Source of the DNA: Castellaniella sp044508625
GTDB taxonomy: Bacteria; Pseudomonadota; Gammaproteobacteria; Burkholderiales; Burkholderiaceae_B
Direction: 5' to 3'
Assembly (NCBI GenBank): GCA_044508625.1
Contig: JBIQHJ010000003.1
Location: 62,001 to 126,000 of the forward strand
DNA: 64,000 nucleotides
In this document: positions 35,655 through 43,685 of the stretch, in pieces
Layout: each line of letters opens with the position of its first letter
How positions within the stretch are numbered: the stretch's first letter is position 1
The notes under the pieces: model-generated
Database searches by the model: none
Told to the model about the DNA's origin: nothing
Seen by the model: the letters and a program-made list of their open reading frames with translations, nothing else
Program-made: the position numbers and the translations under genes

Positions 35655-36853
35655 GCCACTGCTCCTTGGGCGCGCAGCGCCTGGATGCCCTCGGCGGAAT
35701 AGCCGAGCAGGGTTGAAAGAATGGCCTCGCTGTGCTGGCCGGCCGTCGGCGGAGGCGCCATGGCCTCCGCGTCGTCGGTGCCCGAGATCTTGACGGGATT
35801 GCCCGGCGCCTGGACGCTGTCGCCATTGCCCAGGGGGATGTCGATCACCATGCGGCGCGCGCGGATCTGCGGGTCGGCCAGCGCGGCCGCGAAGTCATTG
35901 ACCGGGCCGCAGGGGATCCGGGCGGCGCGCAGGCGCTCGAGCCAGACGGCCGAGTCCTCCCTGGACAATTCCTCGGCCAGGACGGCGTCGATCCGCTCGC
36001 GCGCGGCAAAGCGCGCGGGCTGGGACAGGTAGGCGGGATCCTGGAGCTCGGGCCGCGGGATCAGTTCGCGGATGCGCTCGAAGAACGAGTCGCCGATGCA
36101 GGCGATGATGATGTGGCCGTCGCGCGTGGGATAGAGGTTGTAGGGCACGTGCACGAAATGCGCGTTGCCGATGCGGCCGGGCACCTTGCCCGACATGAGG
36201 TACATCGTCGCCATGTAGTTCAGCAGCGAGACCTGCGCGTCCAGCATCGAGATGTCGACGTGGCTGCCCACGCCGCTGGCATGCCTGGCTTGCAGGGCCG
36301 CGAGCACGCCCAGGGCGCCGAACAGCCCGCCGCCCAGGTCGCCGATGGGGATGCCGGCGCGCACGGGCGCCTCGCCGGGCATGCCGGTGATGCTCATGCC
36401 GCCGCCCATGGCCTGCACGACCTGGTCGAAGGCCGGCCGCTGCGTGTCGGGGCCGGTCTGCCCGAAACCGGTGACCGAGCAGGTGATGATCCTCGGATTG
36501 ATGCGCGACAGCGTGTCGTGGTCGATGCCCAGCCGCCGGGTGACGCCGGCGCTGAAATTGTCGAACACCACGTCGGCCACGCGCACGAGATCGTGGAACA
36601 CCGCCAGCCCCGCCTCGGTCTTGAGGTCGATGCAGATGCTTTCCTTGCCGCGGTTCAGCGTCAGGAAATAGGCGCCCATGCCGTTGCGGGAGTAGTGCGG
36701 GTCCTTGCGCAGGAGCTGGCGGGTGCCCTCCCCGGCGCCGGGGGGCTCCACCTTGATGGTGCGGGCGCCCATGTCGGTGAGGAGCATGGTCCCGTAGGGG
36801 CCAGACAGCATGTGCGTGAGGTCGAGGATGGTGATTCCGCTCAGTGCCTGCAT
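35651..36853 (-). CDS. CaiB/BaiF (class III) CoA-transferase
   Basis: 400 aa. Typical N-terminus (GITILDLTHMLSGPYGTMLLTDMGA), VDVVFDNFSAGVTRRLG region and the catalytic Asp in the segment after GLFGALGVLAALQ (SHVDISMLD). Transfers CoA from a donor such as succinyl-CoA to a free acid. Start at 36853 (MQALSG); the frame continues upstream but into operator-like sequence. Coupled to the HMG-CoA-lyase-like gene. Confidence 0.93.
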   Translation of the reverse strand: MQALSGITILDLTHMLSGPYGTMLLTDMGARTIKVEPPGAGEGTRQLLRKDPHYSRNGMGAYFLTLNRGKESICIDLKTEAGLAVFHDLVRVADVVFDNFSAGVTRRLGIDHDTLSRINPRIITCSVTGFGQTGPDTQRPAFDQVVQAMGGGMSITGMPGEAPVRAGIPIGDLGGGLFGALGVLAALQARHASGVGSHVDISMLDAQVSLLNYMATMYLMSGKVPGRIGNAHFVHVPYNLYPTRDGHIIIACIGDSFFERIRELIPRPELQDPAYLSQPARFAARERIDAVLAEELSREDSAVWLERLRAARIPCGPVNDFAAALADPQIRARRMVIDIPLGNGDSVQAPGNPVKISGTDDAEAMAPPPTAGQHSEAILSTLLGYSAEGIQALRAQGAVA

Positions 36854-37052
36854 CGTTTGGTCTTCCAGGTTCGAGGGCTTTGCACGAATGTATGCAATCA
36901 CAGGTGATTTCCATAGATTGTATACGAATAGAATTTGCGGAACAAAAATAGAGCGAAAAATGACCTATTTTAAGGGTTTATACTTAGTTTTATGGCTTGC
37001 AAATAAAGTGACTGTATACAAAAATAACGGTGTCTTTTGATGGAGGCTGGGC
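36854..37052. promoter_or_regulatory. Divergent regulatory gap with TGTATACA-type sites
   Basis: AT-rich 199-base gap. Contains TGTATGCA at 36889-36896, TGTATACG within TTGTATACGA at 36918-36927, and TGTATACA at 37013-37020. These match the sites in the 24979-25176 gap, so one or both GntR proteins (24280 and 37799) likely act at both places. Nothing coding was seen. Confidence 0.6.
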
Positions 37053-37799
37053 ATGGGCAGGGATTCCTTGGGGTGGCGGGCGAAATTCGGCGTCCTGGTG
37101 CCGTCGACCAATACGAGCGTGCAGCCCGAGTTCGACGCCATGCGCCCGGTCGGCGTGACCAACCACCTCAGCCGCATCCGGATCCCCAACATCGACTTGC
37201 GCAACGATGCGGATTTCGACCGACTGGTGTCCCTGATCGCGGCCGCGCAGGACGAGGCGGTCGAGTCGGTGATGAGCTGCCAGCCCACGCGGATCGTGAT
37301 GGGCATCTCGGCCGAGACGTTCTGGGACGGCCTGGAGGCCAGCCGGCGTCTCAAGGCGCACATCGAGTCCTCCACGGGCCTGCCGGTGACCATGGGATCC
37401 GAGGCCTGCACGGCGGCGCTGGACCTGTACGGCGCGCGCCGCATCGCGGTGGTCACGCCCTACCAGCCGATCGGCGACGCGAACGTGCGCCGGTTCTTCG
37501 AGCAGGCGGGCTACGAGGTGCCGCGGATCGAGGGGCTGAAATGCGCCAGTCCCGTGCACATCGCCCACGTCGGCGAGGCCGAGCTGATGGCCGCCTTGCG
37601 CAGGGTCGACGGCGACGACGTGGATGCGCTGGTGCAGGTGGGGACCAACCTCGCGATGGCCCGCCTCGCGCCCTGGGCCGGGCTGTGGCTGGGCAAGCCC
37701 GTGCTGGCGATCAATACCGCGATCTATTGGCACGCCCTGCGGGCCTCGGGCATCGAGGACCGCGTCCGGGGGTTCGGCCCCCTGCTGGAGGAACACTGA
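37053..37799 (+). CDS. Asp/Glu racemase superfamily protein (maleate isomerase/AMDase-like), cysteine-less
   Basis: 248 aa. FGVLVPSTNTSVQPEFD is the phosphate/carboxylate-binding N-terminus of the maleate isomerase/arylmalonate decarboxylase group. Members use one or two catalytic Cys. Here the first site reads IVMGISAETFW (Ser) and the second VQVGTNLAMARL (Gly), so both usual cysteines seem absent. Function is therefore unlikely to be standard isomerisation or racemisation. The start has GGAGG upstream and the stop overlaps the GntR start (TGATG). Confidence 0.82.
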   Translation: MGRDSLGWRAKFGVLVPSTNTSVQPEFDAMRPVGVTNHLSRIRIPNIDLRNDADFDRLVSLIAAAQDEAVESVMSCQPTRIVMGISAETFWDGLEASRRLKAHIESSTGLPVTMGSEACTAALDLYGARRIAVVTPYQPIGDANVRRFFEQAGYEVPRIEGLKCASPVHIAHVGEAELMAALRRVDGDDVDALVQVGTNLAMARLAPWAGLWLGKPVLAINTAIYWHALRASGIEDRVRGFGPLLEEH

Positions 37800-38464
37800 T
37801 GAGCACGCCGGCCGTATCCGAATTCAACACCAACGCCGACCAGGCCTACGCCTACATCAAAGAGCGCCTGCTGCGGGACGAATTCTCGCCGGGCATGCGG
37901 CTGGCCGAGGAGCAATTGGCGCGCGAGATCGGCGCCTCGCGCACGCCGGTGCGCGAGGCCCTGCGCCGCCTCGTGGCCGAGGGGCTGCTGGTGTCCCGGC
38001 CCAACGCCGGCACCTTCGTGGGCACCTTCACCGAGGAGGAAATGCGCCAGTTGTTCGACCTGCGCGTCCTGCTCGAGTCCGAGGTGGCGGCGGCCGCCGC
38101 CGACCACATGACCGCCGCGCAACTGGGCGAGCTGTACGTGCTGCAAGGCGAGATCGAATCCCGCGGCCTGGACCTGGATGCCGGCAACCTGTGGCGCATC
38201 GCCGACCTGAACCGGCGCTTCCACGGCGTCATCGCGGCGGGCAGCGGCAACCCGCGGCTGATCGCCATGCTCTCCAACGCGATCGAGCAGCCCATCGTGC
38301 AGCGTACCTTCCGGCGCTACACCCAGGCCCAGCTCCAGCGCAGCTTCTACCAGCACCGCGAGCTCATCGACGCCTTGCGCGTGCGCGACCGGGCGTGGGC
38401 CGGCGAGGTCATGCGCTGCCACGTGCGCGCGGCCAAGCACGCCATGCTGGAGTCCGGGCTATGA
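37799..38464 (+). CDS. GntR family transcriptional regulator (FCD/FadR subfamily)
   Basis: 221 aa. wHTH with LAEEQLAREIGASRTPVREALRRL; FCD domain with DLNRRFHGVIAAGSGN, FYQHRELIDALRVRD and MRCHVRAAKHAML carrying the metal-binding Asp/His positions. Overlaps its neighbours on both sides, so it is co-expressed with the enzymes it probably controls. Candidate sites are the TGTATACA boxes at 36889-37020. Confidence 0.93.
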   Translation: MSTPAVSEFNTNADQAYAYIKERLLRDEFSPGMRLAEEQLAREIGASRTPVREALRRLVAEGLLVSRPNAGTFVGTFTEEEMRQLFDLRVLLESEVAAAAADHMTAAQLGELYVLQGEIESRGLDLDAGNLWRIADLNRRFHGVIAAGSGNPRLIAMLSNAIEQPIVQRTFRRYTQAQLQRSFYQHRELIDALRVRDRAWAGEVMRCHVRAAKHAMLESGL

Positions 38465-39114
38465 GCGCGATCCCGCTGAGCGCCCGCGACCGGGCGCTGG
38501 GCTACGGCGGGACGCTGGGCCCGGGCACGCGCAGGGCCTTGCTGATGATCGATTTCGCGTGCGCGTACTTCGAGCCGTCCTCGCCGCTGTACGTCGGCGG
38601 CGAGGGGCCGCTGCCGGCGGCGCGCGCCCTGCTCGCGGCCGCGCGCCGCGCCGGGGTGCCGGTCATCCATACGCGCGTCGAATACGCGCCGGGCGGCCTG
38701 GACGGCGGCGTGTTCGTGCGCAAGCTCGGCATGCTGGCCGAGGTGTTCGCCGCCGGCTCGCCCCTGGGCGAGTTCGCGCCGGGGCTGCGGCCCGAGGCGG
38801 GCGAACTGGTGGTCGTCAAGCAATACGCCAGCGCGTTCTTCGGCACCTCGCTCGCCTCGACCCTGACGGCGCGCGGCGTGGACGCGGTCCTGGTCGCGGG
38901 CATGAGCACCAGCGGCTGCGTGCGCGCCTCGGCCGTCGACGCGATGCAGCACGGCTTCATCCCGCTGGTGGTCCGCGATGCGGTCGGCGATCGCGACACG
39001 GGCCCTCACGAGGCGAACCTGTTCGATCTGCAGGCGAAATACGCCGAGGTCCTGGGCCTGGCCCAGGCACTCGAAATTCTTGAAAAAGACACTGTTGGAG
39101 GTCGGAATGATTGA
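38461..39114 (+). CDS. Cysteine hydrolase (N-carbamoylsarcosine amidase-like)
   Basis: 217 aa, isochorismatase fold. Triad: Asp in LLMIDFACAYF, Lys in VVKQYASAFFGT, Cys in AGMSTSGCVRASAVDAMQHGF. The insertion GGLDGGVFVRKLGML and the STSGC motif are those of N-carbamoylsarcosine amidohydrolase-like enzymes. Amide or carbamoyl hydrolysis is likely. ATGA overlap with the regulator. Confidence 0.9.
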   Translation: MSAIPLSARDRALGYGGTLGPGTRRALLMIDFACAYFEPSSPLYVGGEGPLPAARALLAAARRAGVPVIHTRVEYAPGGLDGGVFVRKLGMLAEVFAAGSPLGEFAPGLRPEAGELVVVKQYASAFFGTSLASTLTARGVDAVLVAGMSTSGCVRASAVDAMQHGFIPLVVRDAVGDRDTGPHEANLFDLQAKYAEVLGLAQALEILEKDTVGGRND

Positions 39115-39502
39115 CATGGATCGGATGCTGAGCGTGACCGATGGATTCTTCGGGGTGCGCGACCGGATCGAGCCCGAGCGCATCGTCGCGGTGGAGGGCA
39201 TCGCGGAACAAGGCCACGTCGAGGTCCGCAAGCTGCTGGTCGGCGAGCAGATCCTGCTGCTGCACGTGTTCCGCCGCAAGGGCCTGATCGATCCGGTGCA
39301 CAAGCACATGGACCACGAGTCCATGGGCTACCTGATCAAGGGGCGGCTGCGCCTGATCATCGGCGGCAAGGAATTCATCGCCGAGCCGGGCACCGCCTGG
39401 ATGCATCCGGTCGGCGTCGACCATTTCAGCGAGGCCCTGGAGGATTGCGAGCAGCTCGAGATCAAGTCGCCGCCGCGCAAGACCTGGGCCACCGAAGACT
39501 GA
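39107..39502 (+). CDS. Cupin domain protein
   Basis: 131 aa with one cupin barrel: metal ligands in DPVHKHMDHESMGYLIKG (H-x-H, E) and the His in WMHPVGVDHF. Could be a small isomerase/dioxygenase or a metal-binding accessory protein. Start has TTGGAGG upstream and overlaps the hydrolase by 8 bases. Confidence 0.85.
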   Translation: MIDMDRMLSVTDGFFGVRDRIEPERIVAVEGIAEQGHVEVRKLLVGEQILLLHVFRRKGLIDPVHKHMDHESMGYLIKGRLRLIIGGKEFIAEPGTAWMHPVGVDHFSEALEDCEQLEIKSPPRKTWATED

Positions 39503-39514
39503 GGCGGGGCGGCG

Positions 39515-40120
39515 ATGCGCACGATCATGACGGGGATGGAGTGGATGTCGAGGTGGCTCGCGCGGCTGGGCGGGGTGCTGATTCTGTTCGCCGCGGCGCT
39601 GATCACGCTGGACGTCATCTGGCGCTCGGCCTTCAGGTCCACGGCCTTCGAAAGCCTCGAGCTCAGCAGCTACGCCGTGGCCATCGCCACGACCTTCGGC
39701 CTGGCGTGGGCGCTGGTGTCCAAGGCGCACGTGCGCATCGAGGTCATCTACGGCATGCTGGGCCGGCGCCTGCAGGCGGGCCTGGACGTGCTGGCCCTCG
39801 CGGTGCTGGCCTTGGTGGCGGGCGTGGCCGCGTACTGGGGCGGCATGGTGGTGGCTGGCAACGCCCAGATCGGCGCCGTGTCGAACACGACGCTGGCGAT
39901 CCCGCTCATCGTGCCCCAGGGCATCTGGTGGCTGGGGATCGTCTGGTTCGCGGCCTGTGCCCTGGTGTCGTGCCTGCTTGCCCTGTTCGGCGTCTGCAGG
40001 GGCCGGATCGACGAGGTGCGCGCCAGTTTCGGGCCCGCCTCGGTCCAGGACGAGGTCGTGGACAGCACGCGGGGCGTCTCGCCCCGGTCCGCCATCGCCG
40101 AGACGGAGGGATCATGCTGA
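39515..40120 (+). CDS. TRAP transporter small permease (DctQ family)
   Basis: 201 aa. Four membrane segments, with LAWALVSKAHVRIEVIY after the second. A hydrophilic tail of about 45 residues follows the last segment. First gene of the Q-M-P transport set of region C. Confidence 0.9.
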   Translation: MRTIMTGMEWMSRWLARLGGVLILFAAALITLDVIWRSAFRSTAFESLELSSYAVAIATTFGLAWALVSKAHVRIEVIYGMLGRRLQAGLDVLALAVLALVAGVAAYWGGMVVAGNAQIGAVSNTTLAIPLIVPQGIWWLGIVWFAACALVSCLLALFGVCRGRIDEVRASFGPASVQDEVVDSTRGVSPRSAIAETEGSC

Positions 40121-41412
40121 CGACCGCCGCCGCGCTGTTGCTGCTGTTCGTCGGCAGCGGGCTGTACGTCGGCGCCGCGCTGGGGATACTCGGCGGCGCC
40201 ATGGGCAGCCTCTATTCCATGTTCCCGCTACTGCGAGGCGTGGGCGAGATCTCCTGGAGCGCGTCGGCCGACTTCGTGCTGGTGGCGGTGCCGATGTTCA
40301 TCCTCATGGGCGAGCTCCTGCTGCGCTCGGGGGTGGCCGAGGCCATGTACGAGGCGCTCAACAAGTGGGTGGGCCATGTGCCGGGAGGCCTGATGCACAC
40401 CAACGTGGCGGTGTCCGCGCTGTTCGCCGCCACCTCGGGCTCGAGCATCGCCACGGCGGCGACCGTGGGCACGGTGTCGATCCCCAATATGTCCAAGTTC
40501 GGCTATCGGCCGGGCCTGTTCCTCGGCACGATCGCCGCCGGCGGGACACTCGGCATCCTGATACCGCCCAGCATCAACATGGTGCTCTACGGTTCATTGT
40601 CCGAGACCTCGGTGTCCCAGCTCTACCTCGCGGCGCTGATCCCCGGCTTTCTGATGGCGGCGCTGTTCTCGGCGCTGGTCGCGATCGCCTGCCTGGCGCG
40701 TCCGGGCCTGGCGCCGCGCACCAGGGCCGCAGCCTGGAGCGAGCGCCTGCGCGCCCTGCCGACGCTGGCGCCGCCGATGGGCCTGTTCTTCCTGGTGGTG
40801 GGCTCGATCTACGTGGGCCTGGCGACGCCCACCGAGGCCTCCGCCCTCGGGGTGACGGGCACGCTGGCCTACCTGGCCGCGCGGCGCCGCCTGCGGTGGG
40901 ACATCCTCGGGGCCGCGCTCGAGAGCACGGTGCGCACGACCTCGATGGTGATGTTCATCGTGATCGCCGCGTTTTTCCTGAACTTCGTCTTTTCCACCAT
41001 CGGCCTGACCGACCTGGTGGTGCAGGTGCTGGGCGGGCTGGACTGGCCGCCCGTGGCGGTCATGGCGATGATCGTGCTGATCTACCTGGTGCTGGGCTGT
41101 TTCGTCGAGACGCTCACGCTGATGGTGGCGACCACGCCCATCATCGTGCCGATCGTCGTGCACCTGGGATACAGCCCGGTCTGGTTCGGCGTGCTGTTCG
41201 TGATCCTGATCGAGCTCGCGCTGATCACGCCGCCCATCGGGATGAACCTGTTCGTCGTGCAGTCGGTGCGCGGCGGCGGCCCGTTCCGCGACGTCATGGT
41301 GGGGTCGCTGCCCTTCGCCCTGGTGATGCTGCTGATGATCGCCTTGCTGATGGCCTTTCCAGACCTGGCGCTCTGGCTGCCCAATCTTTACTACGGCCGG
41401 CCCGGCGCGTGA
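40114..41412 (+). CDS. TRAP transporter large permease (DctM family)
   Basis: 432 aa. ATSGSSIATAATVGTVSIPN, GTLGILIPPSINMVLYG and GLATPTEASALG are DctM signatures. Close in sequence to the DctM at 18774, a paralog under different control. Overlaps the DctQ gene by 7 bases. Confidence 0.93.
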   Translation: MLTTAAALLLLFVGSGLYVGAALGILGGAMGSLYSMFPLLRGVGEISWSASADFVLVAVPMFILMGELLLRSGVAEAMYEALNKWVGHVPGGLMHTNVAVSALFAATSGSSIATAATVGTVSIPNMSKFGYRPGLFLGTIAAGGTLGILIPPSINMVLYGSLSETSVSQLYLAALIPGFLMAALFSALVAIACLARPGLAPRTRAAAWSERLRALPTLAPPMGLFFLVVGSIYVGLATPTEASALGVTGTLAYLAARRRLRWDILGAALESTVRTTSMVMFIVIAAFFLNFVFSTIGLTDLVVQVLGGLDWPPVAVMAMIVLIYLVLGCFVETLTLMVATTPIIVPIVVHLGYSPVWFGVLFVILIELALITPPIGMNLFVVQSVRGGGPFRDVMVGSLPFALVMLLMIALLMAFPDLALWLPNLYYGRPGA

Positions 41413-41475
41413 CGCCAGGCCGGCGCCGGCGCGTCGAGCATTCCGGCGGAAACCGAAAACGATGAGGAGAACGAC

Positions 41476-42528
41476 ATGAGGACATTGAACCGCGCGCTGG
41501 CCGCCATCGCGCTCGCCCTGCCCGCGGCGTGGGCCGGCGCCCAGGACTATCCCCCGACCAGGCTGAACGTGGTCGGCAACCTGGGCATCACCACGCAATA
41601 CAAGGATCTCGAGCAGCCGTTCTGGACGCAGTACATCGAGCAGGCCAGCCACGGGCAGGTCACGGCGCAGATCAAGCCCTGGAACGAAATGGGCCTCAAG
41701 GGCCCCGAGGTGATCAAGCTGCTGCGCCAGGGATTGTTCGACATCGGCACCACGCAGATGAGCTTCCTGGCGGGCGACGGCCCCATCAACGACGGGGTCG
41801 ACCTGCCGGGGGTGTCGACCTCGCTCGACGAGCTGCGCGAGGTCACCCAGGCCTTCCGGCCCTATCTCGAGAAATACTACGAGCAGCGCCTCGGCCTCAA
41901 GATCCTCGGCCTGTGGTCCTTCCAGGCGCAATTGCTGTATTGCTCCAAGGAAATCGGCAGCCTGGCCGACCTCAAGGGGCGCAAGGTCCGCACGGGCGGC
42001 GCGGCGCAGGCCGCGTTCATCGAGTATTTCGGCGGTTCGGGCGTGAACATGGCGTTCGGCGAGGTGCAGCAGGGCCTCCAGAACGGCGTCGTGGATTGCG
42101 CCATCACCGGCGCCCTGGGCGGGTACTCGGCCAAGTGGTACGAAGCCGCCAAGTATCTCTACGCCTTGCCGATCAACTGGGCCAGCTCGATCAGCGCAGC
42201 CAGCCTCAAGCGCTGGAACGCCCTGGATCCCAAGGTCCGCGAGCTGATCCTCGCGGGCTACGGCAAGCTCGAGGCCGACATCTATGCGCAGAACGAGCGC
42301 GAGAACGACATCGGGCTGGCGTGCCTGACGGGCTCGGGCCCCTGTCCGAAGGGCGAGCCGGGCACGATGATCCTCAAGCCGGTCCACCCGGGCGACCTCG
42401 AGCTCAGGCGCAAGGCCCTGGAGGAGCGGGTCCTGCCCGACTGGGCCGCCCGTTGCGGACCCGAGTGCACGGCGGACTGGAACGCGAGCGTCGGCCGCGT
42501 CGTGAACATGACGGCGAAAGCCAAGTGA
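41476..42528 (+). CDS. TRAP transporter solute-binding protein (DctP family)
   Basis: 350 aa with a signal peptide (MRTLNRALAAIALALPAAWAGAQ). PWNEMGLKGPEVIKLLRQG and KGRKVRTGGAAQAAFIEYFG (ligand-binding Arg) match the protein at 20759. Like it, this one carries a C-terminal extension with Cys pairs (CLTGSGPC and ARCGPEC). GAGGAG precedes the start. It comes last in the transporter set, whereas in the other complete TRAP sets of the window DctP has its own hairpin. Confidence 0.92.
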   Translation: MRTLNRALAAIALALPAAWAGAQDYPPTRLNVVGNLGITTQYKDLEQPFWTQYIEQASHGQVTAQIKPWNEMGLKGPEVIKLLRQGLFDIGTTQMSFLAGDGPINDGVDLPGVSTSLDELREVTQAFRPYLEKYYEQRLGLKILGLWSFQAQLLYCSKEIGSLADLKGRKVRTGGAAQAAFIEYFGGSGVNMAFGEVQQGLQNGVVDCAITGALGGYSAKWYEAAKYLYALPINWASSISAASLKRWNALDPKVRELILAGYGKLEADIYAQNERENDIGLACLTGSGPCPKGEPGTMILKPVHPGDLELRRKALEERVLPDWAARCGPECTADWNASVGRVVNMTAKAK

Positions 42529-42537
42529 GGTGAGAAC

Positions 42538-43341
42538 ATGCAGCTAGAGGAAACCATCCGCCCCGAGACCTGGATCGACCGGAAAGAGCACCCGCTGACG
42601 CGCGAGTCCCTGGTCCAATTGCTGGACAACCGCATCCCGGCGATCCGCATCCCGGGCTTTGCCAGCCCCGAGGAATGCCGGGCCTTCGCCGAGGTGGCCA
42701 AGCGCGGCAACATGAAGTTCTACAGCATCAGCAAGCGCGTCGGCTACATCGGCCTGGCGCAGTACGAGTACCGCTGGGACCGCCCCAAGGAGGACTACTT
42801 CCGCGACGCGGCCAAGGCCGAGGAGGACGTGCAGTGGGTGATCGAGCGCAGCTTCGATCCCCGGGCGCGCCTCATCGATCGCCTGCAGGCGGTGTACGAC
42901 GCGCCGGTCGAGGTGGCGCGCGAGGAAGGCGGGCGGTATTTCGCCGGCATCATCCGCTCGACCAGCGACGGCATCGACCTGCACGCCGACTGGGCGCCCC
43001 TGAACTCCCCGACCTACGCCATCGGCCGGATCGACGGCCAGCTCGGCTGGAACTTTTTCGCCGAGAGCCTGCTCGAGGGGGGATACACCACGGTCCACAA
43101 CCGGCCCTGGAATCCCGAGGTCGTCGGCGGCGAGATCCCCCGCAGCTACGGTTTCGGCCGCGAGGTCGTGGCGGGGGCGGTGCCTTTCCGCTACGAGGCC
43201 ACGGCGGGCGACGTGGTGCTGTTCAACACCCGCAACCCCCACGAGGTCGCGGGCGGCCAGGTGGCGCCGGGCGGCAGCCGCGTGTCCATCGGCTCGTTCA
43301 TCGGGCGCATGCCCGACCGGAGCCTGGTGCTCTGGTCCTGA
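42538..43341 (+). CDS. 2-oxoglutarate/Fe(II)-dependent oxygenase-like protein
   Basis: 267 aa. DLHADWAP gives His-x-Asp, NTRNPHEVAGG the distal His, and GSRVSIGSF the Arg for 2-oxoglutarate, with the spacing of Fe(II)/2OG hydroxylases. As the Asp is present it should be a hydroxylase, not a halogenase. The overall sequence was not assigned to a named subfamily. Start has GAGGTGAG upstream. It follows the TRAP genes closely, so its substrate may be the imported acid or its early product. Confidence 0.78.
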   Translation: MQLEETIRPETWIDRKEHPLTRESLVQLLDNRIPAIRIPGFASPEECRAFAEVAKRGNMKFYSISKRVGYIGLAQYEYRWDRPKEDYFRDAAKAEEDVQWVIERSFDPRARLIDRLQAVYDAPVEVAREEGGRYFAGIIRSTSDGIDLHADWAPLNSPTYAIGRIDGQLGWNFFAESLLEGGYTTVHNRPWNPEVVGGEIPRSYGFGREVVAGAVPFRYEATAGDVVLFNTRNPHEVAGGQVAPGGSRVSIGSFIGRMPDRSLVLWS

Positions 43342-43351
43342 AGGGACGCGC

Positions 43352-43672
43352 ATGCTGATCGAGCACCGCAGCTACGTCCTGCATCCCGGCCGCCAGGCGG
43401 CCTTCCTCGGGCTGATGGAGACCGAGGGCATCCTCATCGAGGCCCCCATCCTGGGCGGCCTGGTCGGATACTACGCCAGCGACATCGGCGAGCTGAACAA
43501 GGTCGTGCACCTGTGGGCCTACGAGTCCCACGGCGAACGCGAGCGGCGGCGCGCCATCCTCGCCGCGGATCCCGCATGGCGGGCCTTCGTGCCCAAGGTG
43601 CTGCCGCTGATCCGGCACATGCGCAGCGAGCTCCTCGTGCCGGCCAGCTTCTCGCCCATGCCGCGGATCTGA
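43352..43672 (+). CDS. NIPSNAP family protein
   Basis: 106 aa. Single NIPSNAP ferredoxin-like domain: EHRSYVLHPGRQAAFL, LNKVVHLWAYESHGERERRR and an ILLPAS-type end (LLVPASFSPM). Small members occur in catabolic clusters, but their biochemical role is not established. Last gene of the rightward run in region C. Confidence 0.88.
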   Translation: MLIEHRSYVLHPGRQAAFLGLMETEGILIEAPILGGLVGYYASDIGELNKVVHLWAYESHGERERRRAILAADPAWRAFVPKVLPLIRHMRSELLVPASFSPMPRI

Positions 43673-43685
43673 TCGCGGCCGCCGA

